Assembly: GCF_002900965.1 (NCBI RefSeq)
Contig: NZ_PJOM01000002.1
Coordinates: forward strand, 682,001-746,000
Length of the DNA: 64,000 bases
Direction of reading: 5' to 3'
From: Pseudotabrizicola formosa
GTDB lineage: Bacteria; Pseudomonadota; Alphaproteobacteria; Rhodobacterales; Rhodobacteraceae
Part shown: positions 31,309-41,303 of the stretch, in pieces
Numbering within the stretch: the first letter of the stretch is position 1
Layout: every line of letters starts with the position of its first letter
Notes under the pieces: generated by a model
Seen by the model: the letters and a program-made list of their open reading frames with translations, nothing else
Told to the model about the DNA's origin: nothing
Database searches by the model: none
Position numbers and translations under genes: made by a program

Positions 31309-33471
31309 TTACAGGCCAAGCGCCGTTGCAAAGGCGGTGCGATAGGTCTGGCTGAGGTCTTTGAGCGGGGCCGACTGATCCCCCAGCGCCACCGTATCGC
31401 CGCCGAACCGCCCGACGACCGTGACCGGCACCCCGGCAGAATGGCCAGCGGATTTGAGTCCGTGGAGGGTCTTCGGGTCAATCGCCACCAGATAGCGGGC
31501 CTGATCTTCGCCGAACAGGGCGGCGATGTCGCCGGTTTCCAAGGCCACGCCCAGACCCGCCGCCTCGGCCATCTCGAAGGCCGTCAGGGCCAGACCGCCA
31601 TCGGACAGATCTGAACAGCAACGCAACACGCGTGCCTGCGCACGGATGAAGTCGCCGTGGCGTTTTTCTGCCGCCAGATCGACCGGGGGGGCATCGCCGC
31701 TGTCCATCCCGAAGGCTTCGGCCAGCAGGGCCGACTGGCCCAGATGGCTGCCGGTGGGGCCGATCAGCACCGCCAGATCGCCCGATTTTGGCGCGCCGTG
31801 GATCAGATGATCGAGCGTCGGCAGAATGCCGACCGCGCCGATGGTGGGCGTGGGCAGGATGCCGGAGCCATCGGTTTCGTTGTAAAGCGAGACATTGCCC
31901 GACACGATGGGCATATCCAGCGCCGCCACAGCCGCGCCGATGCCCTTGATGGCCCCCACAAGCTGCCCCATGATTTCGGGCTTTTCGGGGTTGCCGAAGT
32001 TCAGGTTGTCGGTGGTGGCAAGCGGCGTCGCCCCCATCGCGGTCAGGTTGCGGTAGGCTTCGGCCACCGCTTGCTTGCCGCCTTCAAACGGGTTGGCTTT
32101 GACATAGCGCGGCGTCACGTCAGAGGTGAAGGCCAGCGCCTTTTTGGTGCCATGCACCCGCACCACACCGGCGGGCAGGCCGGGGGTGATGACGGTATCT
32201 GCACCGACCTGGGAATCGTATTGCTCCCACACCCATGCCTTGTGGGCATAGGAAGGGCTGCTGATCAACGCGCGCAGGGCATCGAGCGGGGTAATGGCAG
32301 GGATATCGCCCAAGGGGGCTGCGGCGGGGGTTTCCACCCAGGGGCGGTCATATTCCGGCGCGGTGGAGGACAGTTTGGACAGCGGCAGGTCGGCCTTGAT
32401 GTCATTGCCATGCAGGATAAGGAAGCGGTCTTCGGGGATGGTCTCGCCGACGATGGCGAAATCCAGATCCCATTTGGCGAAGATCGCGCGCGCCACATCC
32501 TCCAGTTCGGGCTTGAGCACCATCAGCATCCGTTCCTGGGATTCCGACAGCATCATCTCATAAGCGGTCATGTTGGTTTCGCGCTGCGGCACATCGGCCA
32601 GTTGCAGCTTGATGCCAAGGCCGCCCTTGTCGCCCATTTCCACCGCCGAACAGGTCAGGCCGGCAGCGCCCATGTCCTGAATGGAAATCACGGCACCGGA
32701 TGCCATCAGTTCCAGACAGGCCTCCAGCAAGCGCTTTTCGGTGAAGGGGTCGCCGACCTGCACGGTGGGGCGCTTTTCCTCGATGGTATCGTCGAATTCA
32801 GCGCTGGCCATGGTGGCCCCGCCGACACCATCGCGCCCGGTTTTCGCACCGAGATACACAACCGGCATGCCGACACCCGAGGCGACGGAGTAGAAGATCT
32901 TGTCGGCATCGGCCAGACCGGCGGCAAAGGCGTTGACCAGACAATTGCCATTGTAGGATTTGTGAAACCGAACCTCGCCGCCGACGGTGGGCACGCCAAA
33001 GGCATTGCCGTAGCCGCCCACGCCTTCGACCACGCCCTTGACCAGATAGGCGGTTTTCGGATGCGAGGGCAGGCCGAAGGACAGCGCGTTCATCGCGGCA
33101 ATGGGCCGCGCGCCCATGGTGAACACATCGCGCAGGATGCCGCCCACGCCGGTAGCAGCCCCCTGATGCGGCTCGATATAGCTGGGGTGATTGTGGCTTT
33201 CCATCTTGAAGATGACCGCCTGCCCGTCGCCGATATCGACCACACCGGCATTCTCACCGGGGCCGCAGATCACCTGTGGCCCGGTGGTGGGCAAGGTGCG
33301 CAGCCATTTTTTCGATGACTTGTAGGAGCAATGTTCGTTCCACATCGCCGAGAAAATGCCAAGCTCGGTAAAGTTCGGCTCGCGCCCGATAATGTCGAGG
33401 ATCCGCGCATATTCATCGGGTTTGATCCCGTGCTTGGCGATCAACTCCGGCGTGATTGCGGGTTCGGTCAT
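31309..33471 (-). CDS. purL: Phosphoribosylformylglycinamidine synthase subunit II
   Basis: The 720-residue large subunit (small form, PurL of the PurSQL type) converts FGAR to FGAM in purine synthesis, using ammonia from PurQ. It contains the [18 protein letters not shown] active-site region, [21 protein letters not shown] and, in the second half, [12 protein letters not shown] 33471 ([15 protein letters not shown]) is chosen, as the N-terminal extension to 33684 lies over a non-coding region with a putative sRNA. purQ/purS are not in the window. Confidence 0.95.
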   Translation of the reverse strand: MTEPAITPELIAKHGIKPDEYARILDIIGREPNFTELGIFSAMWNEHCSYKSSKKWLRTLPTTGPQVICGPGENAGVVDIGDGQAVIFKMESHNHPSYIEPHQGAATGVGGILRDVFTMGARPIAAMNALSFGLPSHPKTAYLVKGVVEGVGGYGNAFGVPTVGGEVRFHKSYNGNCLVNAFAAGLADADKIFYSVASGVGMPVVYLGAKTGRDGVGGATMASAEFDDTIEEKRPTVQVGDPFTEKRLLEACLELMASGAVISIQDMGAAGLTCSAVEMGDKGGLGIKLQLADVPQRETNMTAYEMMLSESQERMLMVLKPELEDVARAIFAKWDLDFAIVGETIPEDRFLILHGNDIKADLPLSKLSSTAPEYDRPWVETPAAAPLGDIPAITPLDALRALISSPSYAHKAWVWEQYDSQVGADTVITPGLPAGVVRVHGTKKALAFTSDVTPRYVKANPFEGGKQAVAEAYRNLTAMGATPLATTDNLNFGNPEKPEIMGQLVGAIKGIGAAVAALDMPIVSGNVSLYNETDGSGILPTPTIGAVGILPTLDHLIHGAPKSGDLAVLIGPTGSHLGQSALLAEAFGMDSGDAPPVDLAAEKRHGDFIRAQARVLRCCSDLSDGGLALTAFEMAEAAGLGVALETGDIAALFGEDQARYLVAIDPKTLHGLKSAGHSAGVPVTVVGRFGGDTVALGDQSAPLKDLSQTYRTAFATALGL

Positions 33472-33664
33472 GTCTGGATTCCCCGATGCGGACTCGTGTC
33501 TGCGCTTTAGGCGAAAGGCGGCCAGAGGGGAAGGGGCAATGGCGTGAAAGCGCCCGTCGCGGGCGGGCAGCGGGGCCGGATGGGGCAGGCAGCGTCTTGG
33601 TTGTGCCCGCAATCCGGGCGCAGATGGGGGTTTGGCGATTATTTTTGCATCATCACCCGGAAAG

Positions 33665-33753
33665 GCAAAAAAAAGGCCGAGCAAAAGCTCGGCCTAAGTC
33701 CAACAGGGAGGTATGAAGCGAACAAGAGCAACCGCTCAACCGCTCGCTTCATG
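33665..33753 (-). ncRNA. Putative trans-acting sRNA with exposed CCUCCC motif
   Basis: Reading leftward from about 33753: a hairpin with 9-bp arms ATGAAGCGA and TCGCTTCAT (33752-33744 and 33721-33713), an unpaired ACCUCCCUGUUGGAC, and a terminator hairpin AGGCCGAGC-UUUU-GCUCGGCCU ending in eight T. A possible promoter is TTGCCC, 16 bases, CTAGAT at 33764-33759. About 88 nt. The plan (5' hairpin, anti-Shine-Dalgarno CCUCCC, strong terminator) recalls the suhB/MmgR class of alphaproteobacterial sRNAs; this family assignment is a suggestion, not verified. It lies between the LysR gene and purL, all leftward. Confidence 0.55.
33668..33695 (-). terminator. Leftward terminator of the sRNA / LysR gene
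   Basis: AGGCCGAGC (33674-33682), AAAA loop, GCTCGGCCT (33687-33695); on the reverse strand the stem is followed by a run of eight T. It separates the LysR/sRNA transcripts from purL. Confidence 0.9.
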
Positions 33754-33861
33754 GGTGGATCTAGGCATGCTTGGGATTCGGGGCAAGTGGAAACAGGCTG
33801 CTGATGCGGCATGTCCGCTATGCGCTGAGTGCATGGCTGCGCGGGCTGGCCGCGCAGCGGA

Positions 33862-34758
33862 TCATTCCACCTGCTGCCGCTTGCGATAGGCAAAGATCTC
33901 TTCGGTCACGAATTCGCGGAAGGCGGCCACGCGTTTGGAATGGCGCAGCTCTTCCGGATAGGCCAGAAAAACCGGCACTTCGGCGCTTTCGGTATCGGGC
34001 AGCACGCGGACCAGATGCGGGAAATCCTCGGTGATGTAATCGGGCAGAACACCGATGCCGAGGTGATTGAGCACGCCTTGCAGCACGCCAAAGTAGTTGT
34101 TGACCGTCAGGGTGGAGGGGATGTCATGCGCCATCAGTTCCTGCACCAGCGAGGCCCCCGCCGCCACCTGTGGCACACCAGCGTGCTGGGCGATCAGCCG
34201 GTGCTGCGAGAAATCGGTCATTGCGAGGGGCGTGCCCTGTTCCGCGAGGTATTCCGGCGACGCATAAAGCCGCATCTTGATGTTCATCAGCCGTTTGCGG
34301 ATCAGATCTGCTTGGGACGGTTCCTTCATGCGGATGGCCACATCGGCTTCGCGCATCGGCAGGTCGAGCACGCGTTCTTCCAGCATCAGGTCAATCTTGA
34401 GGCTGGGGTATTTCTTGTACAGGTTCGCCAGTCGCGGGGCGAGCCACAGCGTGCCAAAGCCGGTGGTGGTGGTGACGCGCAATTCGCCAAACACCTCATC
34501 CTCGGAATCGCGGATGCGGGCGGCGGTCGCCTCCAGCCGTTTGGCCATGGCTTGGGTGGCATCAAACAAAAGCTCACCCTGTTCGGTCAGGATCAGCCCG
34601 CGCGCGTGGCGGTGAAACAGGGTGACAGACAGGCTTTCTTCCAGCGCGCGGATCTGGCGGCTGACGGCGGATTGCGACAGGTGCAGCACATCCCCGGCAT
34701 GCGTCAGGCTGCCCTTGTCGGCAACGGCGTGAAAAATGCGCAGCTTGTCCCAGTCCAT
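33862..34758 (-). CDS. LysR-type transcriptional regulator
   Basis: A 298-residue LysR regulator with the N-terminal winged helix (MDWDKLRIFHAVAD, then LSQSAVSRQIRALEE in the recognition helix) and a periplasmic-binding-like effector domain (from about residue 90, with TTTTGFGTLWLAPRL). ATG 34758 is preferred over 34782. No obvious target lies next to it; LysR genes often control a divergent neighbour, here the acyltransferase gene at 34978 across a 219-base gap. Target unknown. Confidence 0.92.
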   Translation of the reverse strand: MDWDKLRIFHAVADKGSLTHAGDVLHLSQSAVSRQIRALEESLSVTLFHRHARGLILTEQGELLFDATQAMAKRLEATAARIRDSEDEVFGELRVTTTTGFGTLWLAPRLANLYKKYPSLKIDLMLEERVLDLPMREADVAIRMKEPSQADLIRKRLMNIKMRLYASPEYLAEQGTPLAMTDFSQHRLIAQHAGVPQVAAGASLVQELMAHDIPSTLTVNNYFGVLQGVLNHLGIGVLPDYITEDFPHLVRVLPDTESAEVPVFLAYPEELRHSKRVAAFREFVTEEIFAYRKRQQVE

Positions 34759-34977
34759 CGTCAAACCCTTTGCGAAAGCCAAACGCTATCACGGCCCGCC
34801 TCATGACGGGAGAATCAATCGCTTGTAAATGCTTTTCGGGCAGAGATAGTGCCAAAGGCGTGGCCTTTTCGTCCTACCGCAGGGGGGCAGAGCGGCTGTC
34901 ATATCGCCGTTACCTGAACCGGCGACATGCAGGGATCAGGCGGCAGCGATCAAGCGGCGCGTGGAGGGAGCAAAGCT

Positions 34978-35856
34978 ATGCAGCAGGGTGGTGCGCGTGA
35001 CATTTCCTATGCCTCGTCAGCGTCAAGCCGGGCGGGGGCGGTGCTGATCCGCGCGCTGGAAAATGCGACGGGGCGGCTGGCCCTGATCAAGCGCGCGGCG
35101 GGCTATGAAGATGAGATGGCGCGCGGTCGCAGCTTCTGGGATGTGGTGCCCGAACGCTATGGGCTGAGCCTTGAAGTTGTGGGCGGAGAGGTGAGCAATA
35201 TTCCGGCGACCGGGCCCTTGGTGCTGATCGCCAATCATCCGTTCGGCATTCTGGACGGGTTGATGATGGGCCATCTGCTGGACCGGGTGCGCGGCGATTT
35301 CCGCATTCTGGCCAATTCGGTGTTCCGCCGGGCCGAGGCGTTGAACCGGGTGGTGCTGCCGATTTGCTTTGATGAGACGAAAGAGGCGGTAAAGCTCAAT
35401 CTGGACACCCGGGCTGAGGCCTTGCGCTATCTGGGGCAGGGCGGGGCGATCGGGGTGTTTCCGGGCGGCACAGTTTCGACCAGTGCGCGCCCCTTCACTT
35501 CGCGGCCGATGGACCCGGGCTGGCGCAACTTTACCGCCAAGATGATTGCAAAGTCGGATGCCACGGTGGTGCCGGTCTATTTTGACGGTCACAATTCGCG
35601 CCTGTTCCAGATTGCCAGCCATGTGCATTACACCTTGCGGCTGGGCCTGTTGATAAAGGAGTTCCGGGCGCGGATGGATGAACCGGTGCGCGTGGTGATC
35701 GGCAAGCCGATCGCCGCCTGCGATCTGGCCCCGCTGAAGGCGGACCCGACCCGGATGATGGAATTTTTGCGCAAGGCCACATACGATCTTTCACCGCATC
35801 CGTTACGGTCCTATGCTGCCGGTCACGAATTCGAGGCAAAATACAAAACGCGCTGA
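34978..35856 (+). CDS. Lysophospholipid acyltransferase family protein
   Basis: A 292-residue PlsC-like acyltransferase with the catalytic HX4D motif in [10 protein letters not shown] and a downstream FPGGTVST segment (substrate-binding FPEGT-like). It probably acylates lysophosphatidic acid or another lyso-lipid at the inner membrane; lyso-ornithine lipid is an alternative since OlsA-type enzymes look alike. ATG 34978 follows GGAGGGAG; an upstream in-frame ATG at 34927 has no such site. It is followed by murI after 44 bases. Confidence 0.85.
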   Translation: MQQGGARDISYASSASSRAGAVLIRALENATGRLALIKRAAGYEDEMARGRSFWDVVPERYGLSLEVVGGEVSNIPATGPLVLIANHPFGILDGLMMGHLLDRVRGDFRILANSVFRRAEALNRVVLPICFDETKEAVKLNLDTRAEALRYLGQGGAIGVFPGGTVSTSARPFTSRPMDPGWRNFTAKMIAKSDATVVPVYFDGHNSRLFQIASHVHYTLRLGLLIKEFRARMDEPVRVVIGKPIAACDLAPLKADPTRMMEFLRKATYDLSPHPLRSYAAGHEFEAKYKTR

Positions 35857-35900
35857 CCGGGCCCAGGCGCCCGCAACAGGCGCAGAGGGTGGGGGCAGGC

Positions 35901-36713
35901 ATGGCGGTCGGGGTTTTTGACAGCGGCATTGGCGGGTTGACGGTGCTGGACGCCATCACGCGTCGCCTGCCAGATTTGCCGCTGGTCTATCTGGGTGACA
36001 ACGCCCATGCGCCTTACGGCGTGCGCACGCATGAGGACATCTTCAACCTGACCTGCGCCGCGGTGGAGCGGCTGTGGGAGGAGGGCTGCGATCTGGTGAT
36101 CCTGGCCTGCAACACCGCCTCTGCCGCAGCCCTCAAGCGGATGCAGGAAACCTGGGTGCCGGCAGACAAGCGGGTGCTGGGGGTGTTCGTCCCGATGATC
36201 GAGGCGCTGACCGAGCGGCAATGGGGCGACAACTCGCCGCCGCGCGAAGTGGCGGTGCGCCATGTGGCGCTGTTTGCGACCCCGGCCACCGTGGCCAGCC
36301 GCGCGTTTCAGCGCGAGCTTGCGTTTCGCGCCATCGGGGTGGATGTCGAGGCGCAGCCCTGCGGCGGTGTGGTCGATGCGATCGAGCAGGGCGATGAGAT
36401 CCTGGCGGAGGCGCTGGTGCGCAGCCATGTCGAGGCACTGATGCGCCGGATGCCACATCCGCAGGCGGCGGTGCTGGGCTGCACGCATTACCCGCTGATG
36501 GAGGCAACGTTCCAGGACGCGTTGGGGCCGGATGTGAAGGTGTTCAGCCAGGCCAATCTGGTGGCCGAGTCGCTGGCCGATTATCTGGTCCGCCGCCCCG
36601 AGATGCTGGGGGCCGGGACAGAGTCGAAATTCCTGACCACCGGCAACCCGAAGGCAGTGTCCTCCAAGGCCACCCAGTTCCTGCGCCGCCGCATCATCTT
36701 TGAGGCGGCCTGA
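35901..36713 (+). CDS. murI: Glutamate racemase
   Basis: MurI makes D-glutamate for peptidoglycan. The 270-residue protein has [11 protein letters not shown], the two catalytic cysteines in LACNTAS and LGCTHYPL, and the GDNAHAPYG substrate loop. ATG 35901 (MAVGVFDSG) is used rather than the upstream GTG 35889. It is cytosolic and of standard length. Confidence 0.96.
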   Translation: MAVGVFDSGIGGLTVLDAITRRLPDLPLVYLGDNAHAPYGVRTHEDIFNLTCAAVERLWEEGCDLVILACNTASAAALKRMQETWVPADKRVLGVFVPMIEALTERQWGDNSPPREVAVRHVALFATPATVASRAFQRELAFRAIGVDVEAQPCGGVVDAIEQGDEILAEALVRSHVEALMRRMPHPQAAVLGCTHYPLMEATFQDALGPDVKVFSQANLVAESLADYLVRRPEMLGAGTESKFLTTGNPKAVSSKATQFLRRRIIFEAA

Positions 36714-36821
36714 ACGGCTTTGATCCTGATCATTCACATCTGCGGGTTGCGGCATTAGAACAACTCGACATGGCCCGGGTTTGACCCCACATCAGGGGCG
36801 CAACCGGACGGAGGACAGATC

Positions 36822-37280
36822 ATGGCGGGGATGAAGGGGCTCAAAAAGCAACGGCGGGTGCAGATCATCGTGCTGGCCTTTGTGGCGCTGGCCGTGTCCA
36901 CCGGTCTGATCGGTTATGCCATGAAGGACGGCATCAACTTTTTCCGCAGCCCGACGCAGGTGGTGGAGGACCCGCCGCGGGTGGGCGAGGTGTTCCGCAT
37001 CGGCGGTCTGGTCGAAGAGGGCAGCATCCAGCGCGGCCTGTCCGAGACGGTCAGCTTTCGGGTGACCGATACCAACCAGACCATTCCCGTGCGCTACACC
37101 GGTATCCTGCCGGATCTGTTTTCCGAAGGTCAGGGCATGGTCGGCACCGGGTCGATGGAAGACGGCATCTTTATTGCGACCGAAATCCTGGCCAAGCATG
37201 ACGAGACCTATATGCCCGCCGAAGTGATCGACGCTTTGAAAGAGCAGGGCGTGTATCAGGATGCCAATACCGACAGTTGA
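36822..37280 (+). CDS. ccmE: Cytochrome c maturation protein CcmE
   Basis: CcmE is the periplasmic heme chaperone that carries heme covalently before transfer to apocytochrome c. The 152-residue protein has an N-terminal anchor helix (QIIVLAFVALAVSTGLIGY), a beta-barrel, and the heme-binding His126 with Tyr130 in LAKHDETYMP. GGAGGACAG precedes ATG 36822. It stands apart from other ccm genes, which are not in the window. Confidence 0.96.
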   Translation: MAGMKGLKKQRRVQIIVLAFVALAVSTGLIGYAMKDGINFFRSPTQVVEDPPRVGEVFRIGGLVEEGSIQRGLSETVSFRVTDTNQTIPVRYTGILPDLFSEGQGMVGTGSMEDGIFIATEILAKHDETYMPAEVIDALKEQGVYQDANTDS

Positions 37281-37306
37281 CGGGGACTGATCCGGCGCGC
37301 GCAGGC

Positions 37307-37323
37307 TTTCGCACCGGTTAACC
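37307..37323 (+). promoter_or_regulatory. CtrA-like site upstream of the lysis cassette
   Basis: TTTC (37307-37310), seven bases, TTAACC (37318-37323). The right half is a perfect CtrA half site and the spacing is right; the left half has two mismatches to TTAA. It lies 50 bases before the endolysin ATG at 37374, as in CtrA-dependent promoters. Confidence 0.4.
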
Positions 37324-37373
37324 CCGTCTTGTCACCCTTGTCATGGGGGAGCGTCACCACGCCGGGGATGCCC

Positions 37374-38000
37374 ATGACAGAGTTACGACAGCCAGACGTA
37401 CGGCAGCTTGCCGAAGCCATCGTCGCCCGCGAGGGCGGCTTTGTGAATGATCCTGACGATCCCGGAGGGGCCACCAACCATGGTGTCACCATCGGCACCC
37501 TGCGCCGCTTGGGGCTGGATGTGACCCGGGATGGCCGGATCGACGTGGCCGATGTGCGGGCCTTGACCCGCAATCAGGCCGTGGATGTCTTTATCGAGCA
37601 TTATTTCAGACGGCCCGGACTTTCCGCGCTGCCCGAAGTGGTGCAGGCCTCGGTCTTTGACATGTATGTGAATGCCGGGCCCAATGCGGTGAAGATCCTG
37701 CAACGGCTGTGCACCGATATGGGCTTTCCCTGTGATCCCGACGGGATGATCGGGCCTCAGACGATCAGGGCCGCGCAAAGTGCCTATGAGGCGGCACCGA
37801 ACCATTTTGCCGATGCTTATGGCATCGCGCGGCGCAACTACTATTACGCGCTGGCCGACAGTCGCCCGCAAAGCCGCAAGTTTGCCCGCCGCAGGGATGG
37901 CGGCAAGGGCGGCTGGATCACCCGGGCCGAAGAGTTCATCAGCCCGCGCTATCATCTGACGGAGGCGCAACACATGGCACGGGTGGCAAAATGGGGTTGA
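37374..38000 (+). CDS. GH108 endolysin (N-acetylmuramidase), GTA-type lysis protein
   Basis: A 208-residue GH108 enzyme: catalytic Glu20 in REGGFVNDPDDPGG, followed by ATNHGVTIGTL, then a C-terminal PG-binding-3 domain (DPDGMIGPQTI). These N-acetylmuramidases cleave glycan strands of the wall. No signal peptide, so export depends on the holin encoded by the overlapping next gene. In Rhodobacter capsulatus an equivalent endolysin-holin pair releases the gene transfer agent particles and is CtrA-dependent. Start 37374 (MTELRQ) chosen for family fit; 37368 or 37329 are possible. Confidence 0.85.
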   Translation: MTELRQPDVRQLAEAIVAREGGFVNDPDDPGGATNHGVTIGTLRRLGLDVTRDGRIDVADVRALTRNQAVDVFIEHYFRRPGLSALPEVVQASVFDMYVNAGPNAVKILQRLCTDMGFPCDPDGMIGPQTIRAAQSAYEAAPNHFADAYGIARRNYYYALADSRPQSRKFARRRDGGKGGWITRAEEFISPRYHLTEAQHMARVAKWG

Positions 38001-38464
38001 TTGGCAAGGTGTTGGGCGGGCCGGGCGCGGTTTCGGCACTGGGCACCGCAGCAAAGGGCATATCCGAAGTCTTCGTGCCCTCTGCCACCCGGCGGATGGA
38101 ACTGTCGGCCGAGGCGCAGATGGCCGCCTTGCGCCAGCTGGGGGACGAATACGGCCATCCGGCGCTGGGCTGGTTTGACCGGCTGGTGAACGGGCTGAAC
38201 CGTCTGCCGCGCCCGATGCTGGCCTTTGGCACGCTGGGGCTGTTTGTCTATGCCATGGTCGATCCTGTGTCTTTTGCGCAGCGCATGGTGGGGCTGAACG
38301 CCGTGCCAGAGCCTTTGTGGTGGCTGCTGGGGGCGGTGGTGGCCTTCTACTTCGGCGCGCGGGAAACCTATTATTTCCGCCATCGCGGTGGGGCTGCGGT
38401 TGCGCAAAACGGGGCCGTATCCGGGGATAATCCCGCATTGGACGATTGGCGCGGCAACGGCTGA
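37991..38464 (+). CDS. Holin family protein (3TM holin)
   Basis: A 157-residue protein with two clear membrane segments ([15 protein letters not shown] and [21 protein letters not shown]) and an N-terminal amphipathic half, matching the holin family linked to gene transfer agents. Holins form the pores through which the endolysin reaches the wall. It overlaps the endolysin gene by ten bases, a compact two-gene lysis cassette followed by argS. No capsid or tail genes are in this window. Confidence 0.82.
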   Translation: MGLIGKVLGGPGAVSALGTAAKGISEVFVPSATRRMELSAEAQMAALRQLGDEYGHPALGWFDRLVNGLNRLPRPMLAFGTLGLFVYAMVDPVSFAQRMVGLNAVPEPLWWLLGAVVAFYFGARETYYFRHRGGAAVAQNGAVSGDNPALDDWRGNG

Positions 38465-38522
38465 ACTTGACCTGAGTTGCGCCCTCTGGCATGGCGGAGG
38501 GCGCAAGACAGGATTTGATCAG

Positions 38523-40265
38523 ATGAACCTTTTCGCCGATATCCGCGCCACCGTTCTGACCGCATTGACCGAAATGCAGGCCGAAGGCACGCTGCCCGGG
38601 GGGCTGGATTTTGCGGCCGTAGCGGTAGAGCCGCCCCGCGATGCCGCGCATGGGGACATGGCGACCAATGCCGCGATGGTGCTGGCCAAGCCTGCGGGCA
38701 AACAGCCGCGCGCGATTGCCGATGCGCTGGCGGCCAAGCTGCTGGCCGATCCACGCATCACCGCCGCCGATGTTGCGGGGCCGGGCTTTCTTAACCTGCG
38801 GCTGGCACCCGGCCTTTGGCAGGGTCTGGTCAAGGCGGTCTTGGCGCAAGGCACCGATTTCGGTCGTGCGGATGTGGGCAAGGGCCGCAAGGTGAACGTG
38901 GAATTCGTCTCGGCCAATCCGACGGGCCCGATGCATGTGGGCCATGTGCGCGGGGCTGTGGTGGGCGATGCATTGGCCAATCTGCTGGCCTTTGCCGGCT
39001 GGGACGTGACCCGGGAATATTACATCAATGACGGGGGCGCGCAGGTCGATGTGCTGGCACGTTCGGCCTATGAGCGCTACCGGCAGGCGCATGGTCTGAG
39101 CCCCGAAATCCGCGAAGGGCTGTATCCCGGCGAATACCTCATTCCGGTGGGCGAGGCGCTGAAGGACACCTATGGCGACACGCTGCTGGACAAGGGTGAG
39201 CAATACTGGCTGGCCGATGTGCGCGAGTTTGCCACCCAACGGATGATGCAGATGATCCGCGAGGATCTGGCATCCTTGGGTGTGTCGATGGACCTGTATT
39301 CCTCGGAAAAGGCGCTTTACGGCACCGGCAAGATCGAGGCGGCGATTCAGACGCTCAAGGATATGGATCTGATCTATGAGGGCGTGCTGGAGCCGCCGAA
39401 AGGCAAAGAGCCCGAAGATTGGGAACCGCGCGAGCAGACCCTGTTCCGCAGCACCGCCCATGGCGATGATGTGGACCGCCCGGTGCAGAAATCCGATGGC
39501 AGCTGGACCTATTTCGCGCCCGATATCGCCTATCACTTCGACAAGGTGCAGCGCGGCTATGATCAGCTGATCGATATTTTCGGCGCCGATCACGGCGGCT
39601 ATGTCAAGCGGATGAAGGCGGCGGTATCGGCCCTGTCAGGCGGGCGGGTGCCGCTGGACATCAAGCTGGTCCAGCTGGTCAAGCTGTGGAAAAACGGTGA
39701 GCCGTTCAAGATGTCCAAGCGCGCGGGCACCTTTGTCACCTTGCGCGACGTGGTGGAGCTTGCGGGCGCCGATGTCACCCGTTTCATCATGCTGACTCGC
39801 AAGAATGACGTGGCGCTGGACTTCGACTTTGACAAGGTGCTGGAACAGTCGAAAGACAATCCGGTGTTTTATGTGCAATATGCCAATGCGCGCGTAAATT
39901 CCATCCTGCGCAAGGCGCGCGAGGCCGGGGTCGATGTGTCGGACGCCACGCTGGCGGCGGCGGATCTGTCGAAACTCGACCACGTAGCGGAAATCGCGGT
40001 GGCCAAGAAGCTGGCGGAATGGCCGCGTCTGGTGGACATTGCCGCGCGCGGAAATGAACCGCACCGGGTGGCGTTCTACCTCTATGAGCTGGCGTCAGAC
40101 CTGCACGGGCTGTGGAACCGGGGCAATGATGATGTGTCCTTGCGGTTCTTGCAGGACGATACGGCAACATCTCAGGCGAAAATCGCACTGGTGCGGGCCG
40201 TGGGCGTTGTCATTTGCTCGGGTCTTGGTATCCTTGGGGTGACTCCGGCCGAGGAAATGCGCTGA
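38523..40265 (+). CDS. argS: Arginine-tRNA ligase
   Basis: ArgRS class I synthetase, 580 residues. HIGH-type motif HVGH near residue 138 ([15 protein letters not shown]), KMSKR at 396-400, an N-terminal Add1 domain and C-terminal DALR anticodon-binding domain. The ATG at 38523 is chosen; the frame extends to 38388 across the holin end. The following SPOR gene begins 64 bases on. Confidence 0.96.
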   Translation: MNLFADIRATVLTALTEMQAEGTLPGGLDFAAVAVEPPRDAAHGDMATNAAMVLAKPAGKQPRAIADALAAKLLADPRITAADVAGPGFLNLRLAPGLWQGLVKAVLAQGTDFGRADVGKGRKVNVEFVSANPTGPMHVGHVRGAVVGDALANLLAFAGWDVTREYYINDGGAQVDVLARSAYERYRQAHGLSPEIREGLYPGEYLIPVGEALKDTYGDTLLDKGEQYWLADVREFATQRMMQMIREDLASLGVSMDLYSSEKALYGTGKIEAAIQTLKDMDLIYEGVLEPPKGKEPEDWEPREQTLFRSTAHGDDVDRPVQKSDGSWTYFAPDIAYHFDKVQRGYDQLIDIFGADHGGYVKRMKAAVSALSGGRVPLDIKLVQLVKLWKNGEPFKMSKRAGTFVTLRDVVELAGADVTRFIMLTRKNDVALDFDFDKVLEQSKDNPVFYVQYANARVNSILRKAREAGVDVSDATLAAADLSKLDHVAEIAVAKKLAEWPRLVDIAARGNEPHRVAFYLYELASDLHGLWNRGNDDVSLRFLQDDTATSQAKIALVRAVGVVICSGLGILGVTPAEEMR

Positions 40266-40328
40266 TCAACAGCGCCCCGCCGGTGACGCAGGCAACAAGA
40301 CGGGCAAACCGTCTGATCGAGGCAGAGC

Positions 40329-41303
40329 ATGGCGGAAATCGATTTTGATGAGTATGGGGCGCCGCCCCGTATGAGCGGCGGGCAGGCGCAAAAGCTGATC
40401 CACCTGACCGGCGCACTGTGTTCGCTGGCGCTGATTGCTGGCATGGCCCTGTGGGGCTATCGTCTGGCGGTGCGCGATGTGTCGGGCGTGCCGGTGATCC
40501 GCGCCATCGAAGGGCCGATGCGGGTGGCCCCGCCCAATCCGGGTGGCAGCATTGCCGACCATCAGGGCATGGCGGTTAATGTGGTGGCCGCCGCGGGGGG
40601 GGCAGCCGGTCTGCCCGCAGAAATCATTCTGGCCCCGCCACCGATGGATCTGACCGCCGAGGATGCGCCCGGCCTGTCACCGCTTGACCCGGTCGCGGTG
40701 GCATCCGCGCCGGAGCTGGCCCCGTCGGGCCAGACAGCGCCCCAAACTGTGGCCGCGCCGGATGCTATCGGGGCGCTGATTGCCGAGGCCCTGCCGTCAG
40801 AGGCTTTGGCTGCCCCTCAACCCGTGACCACACAGGATGCTGTGGCGATGGCCTTGGCCGAGGCCTTGGGGCAAGCCCCGCCATTGGAACCGCTGGACGA
40901 GGGTGCTGCGCTGGAGGCCCCGGCGCAGGGTGGTGCCGGGGCCATCCGCCCGAAGGCGCGGCCAGAGCCCGCCTTCGCAGCGGACGTCGCGGCAGAGCCT
41001 GTCAGTGCCAGCCGCCCGACCAGCCCCGAAATCGACCCCGCGACCCTGAGCGTCGGCACAAGGCTGGTGCAGCTGGGGGCCTTTGACAGCGCCGAAATCG
41101 CGCGGGCCGAATGGGACAGGGTGCGCGACCGCTTTGGCGATCTGATGACCGGCAAATCGCTGGTGGTGCAATCGGCACAATCGGGGGGGCGCACCTTCTA
41201 TCGCCTGCGCGCGCATGGGTTTGACGGGGAGGATGACGCCCGCCGCTTTTGTGCCGCGCTGTTGGCGGAAAATGCCGCCTGTATCCCGGTTGCCCATAGA
41301 TGA
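40329..41303 (+). CDS. SPOR-domain membrane protein
   Basis: A 324-residue bitopic protein: short cytoplasmic tail, one membrane helix (IHLTGALCSLALIAGMALWGY, about residues 23-45), a long Ala/Pro-rich periplasmic linker and a C-terminal SPOR domain (about residues 240-320, RLVQLGAFDSAEIARAEWDR) that binds denuded glycan at the septum. It is coupled to nagZ by an ATGA overlap. A likely divisome-associated protein; exact role unknown. Confidence 0.85.
   Translation: MAEIDFDEYGAPPRMSGGQAQKLIHLTGALCSLALIAGMALWGYRLAVRDVSGVPVIRAIEGPMRVAPPNPGGSIADHQGMAVNVVAAAGGAAGLPAEIILAPPPMDLTAEDAPGLSPLDPVAVASAPELAPSGQTAPQTVAAPDAIGALIAEALPSEALAAPQPVTTQDAVAMALAEALGQAPPLEPLDEGAALEAPAQGGAGAIRPKARPEPAFAADVAAEPVSASRPTSPEIDPATLSVGTRLVQLGAFDSAEIARAEWDRVRDRFGDLMTGKSLVVQSAQSGGRTFYRLRAHGFDGEDDARRFCAALLAENAACIPVAHR

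Noticed and set aside
36822-38464. Prophage
   Set aside because: Only an endolysin and a holin are present, flanked by ccmE and argS; no integrase, capsid, tail or terminase genes, so a stand-alone (GTA-type) lysis cassette is the better reading.
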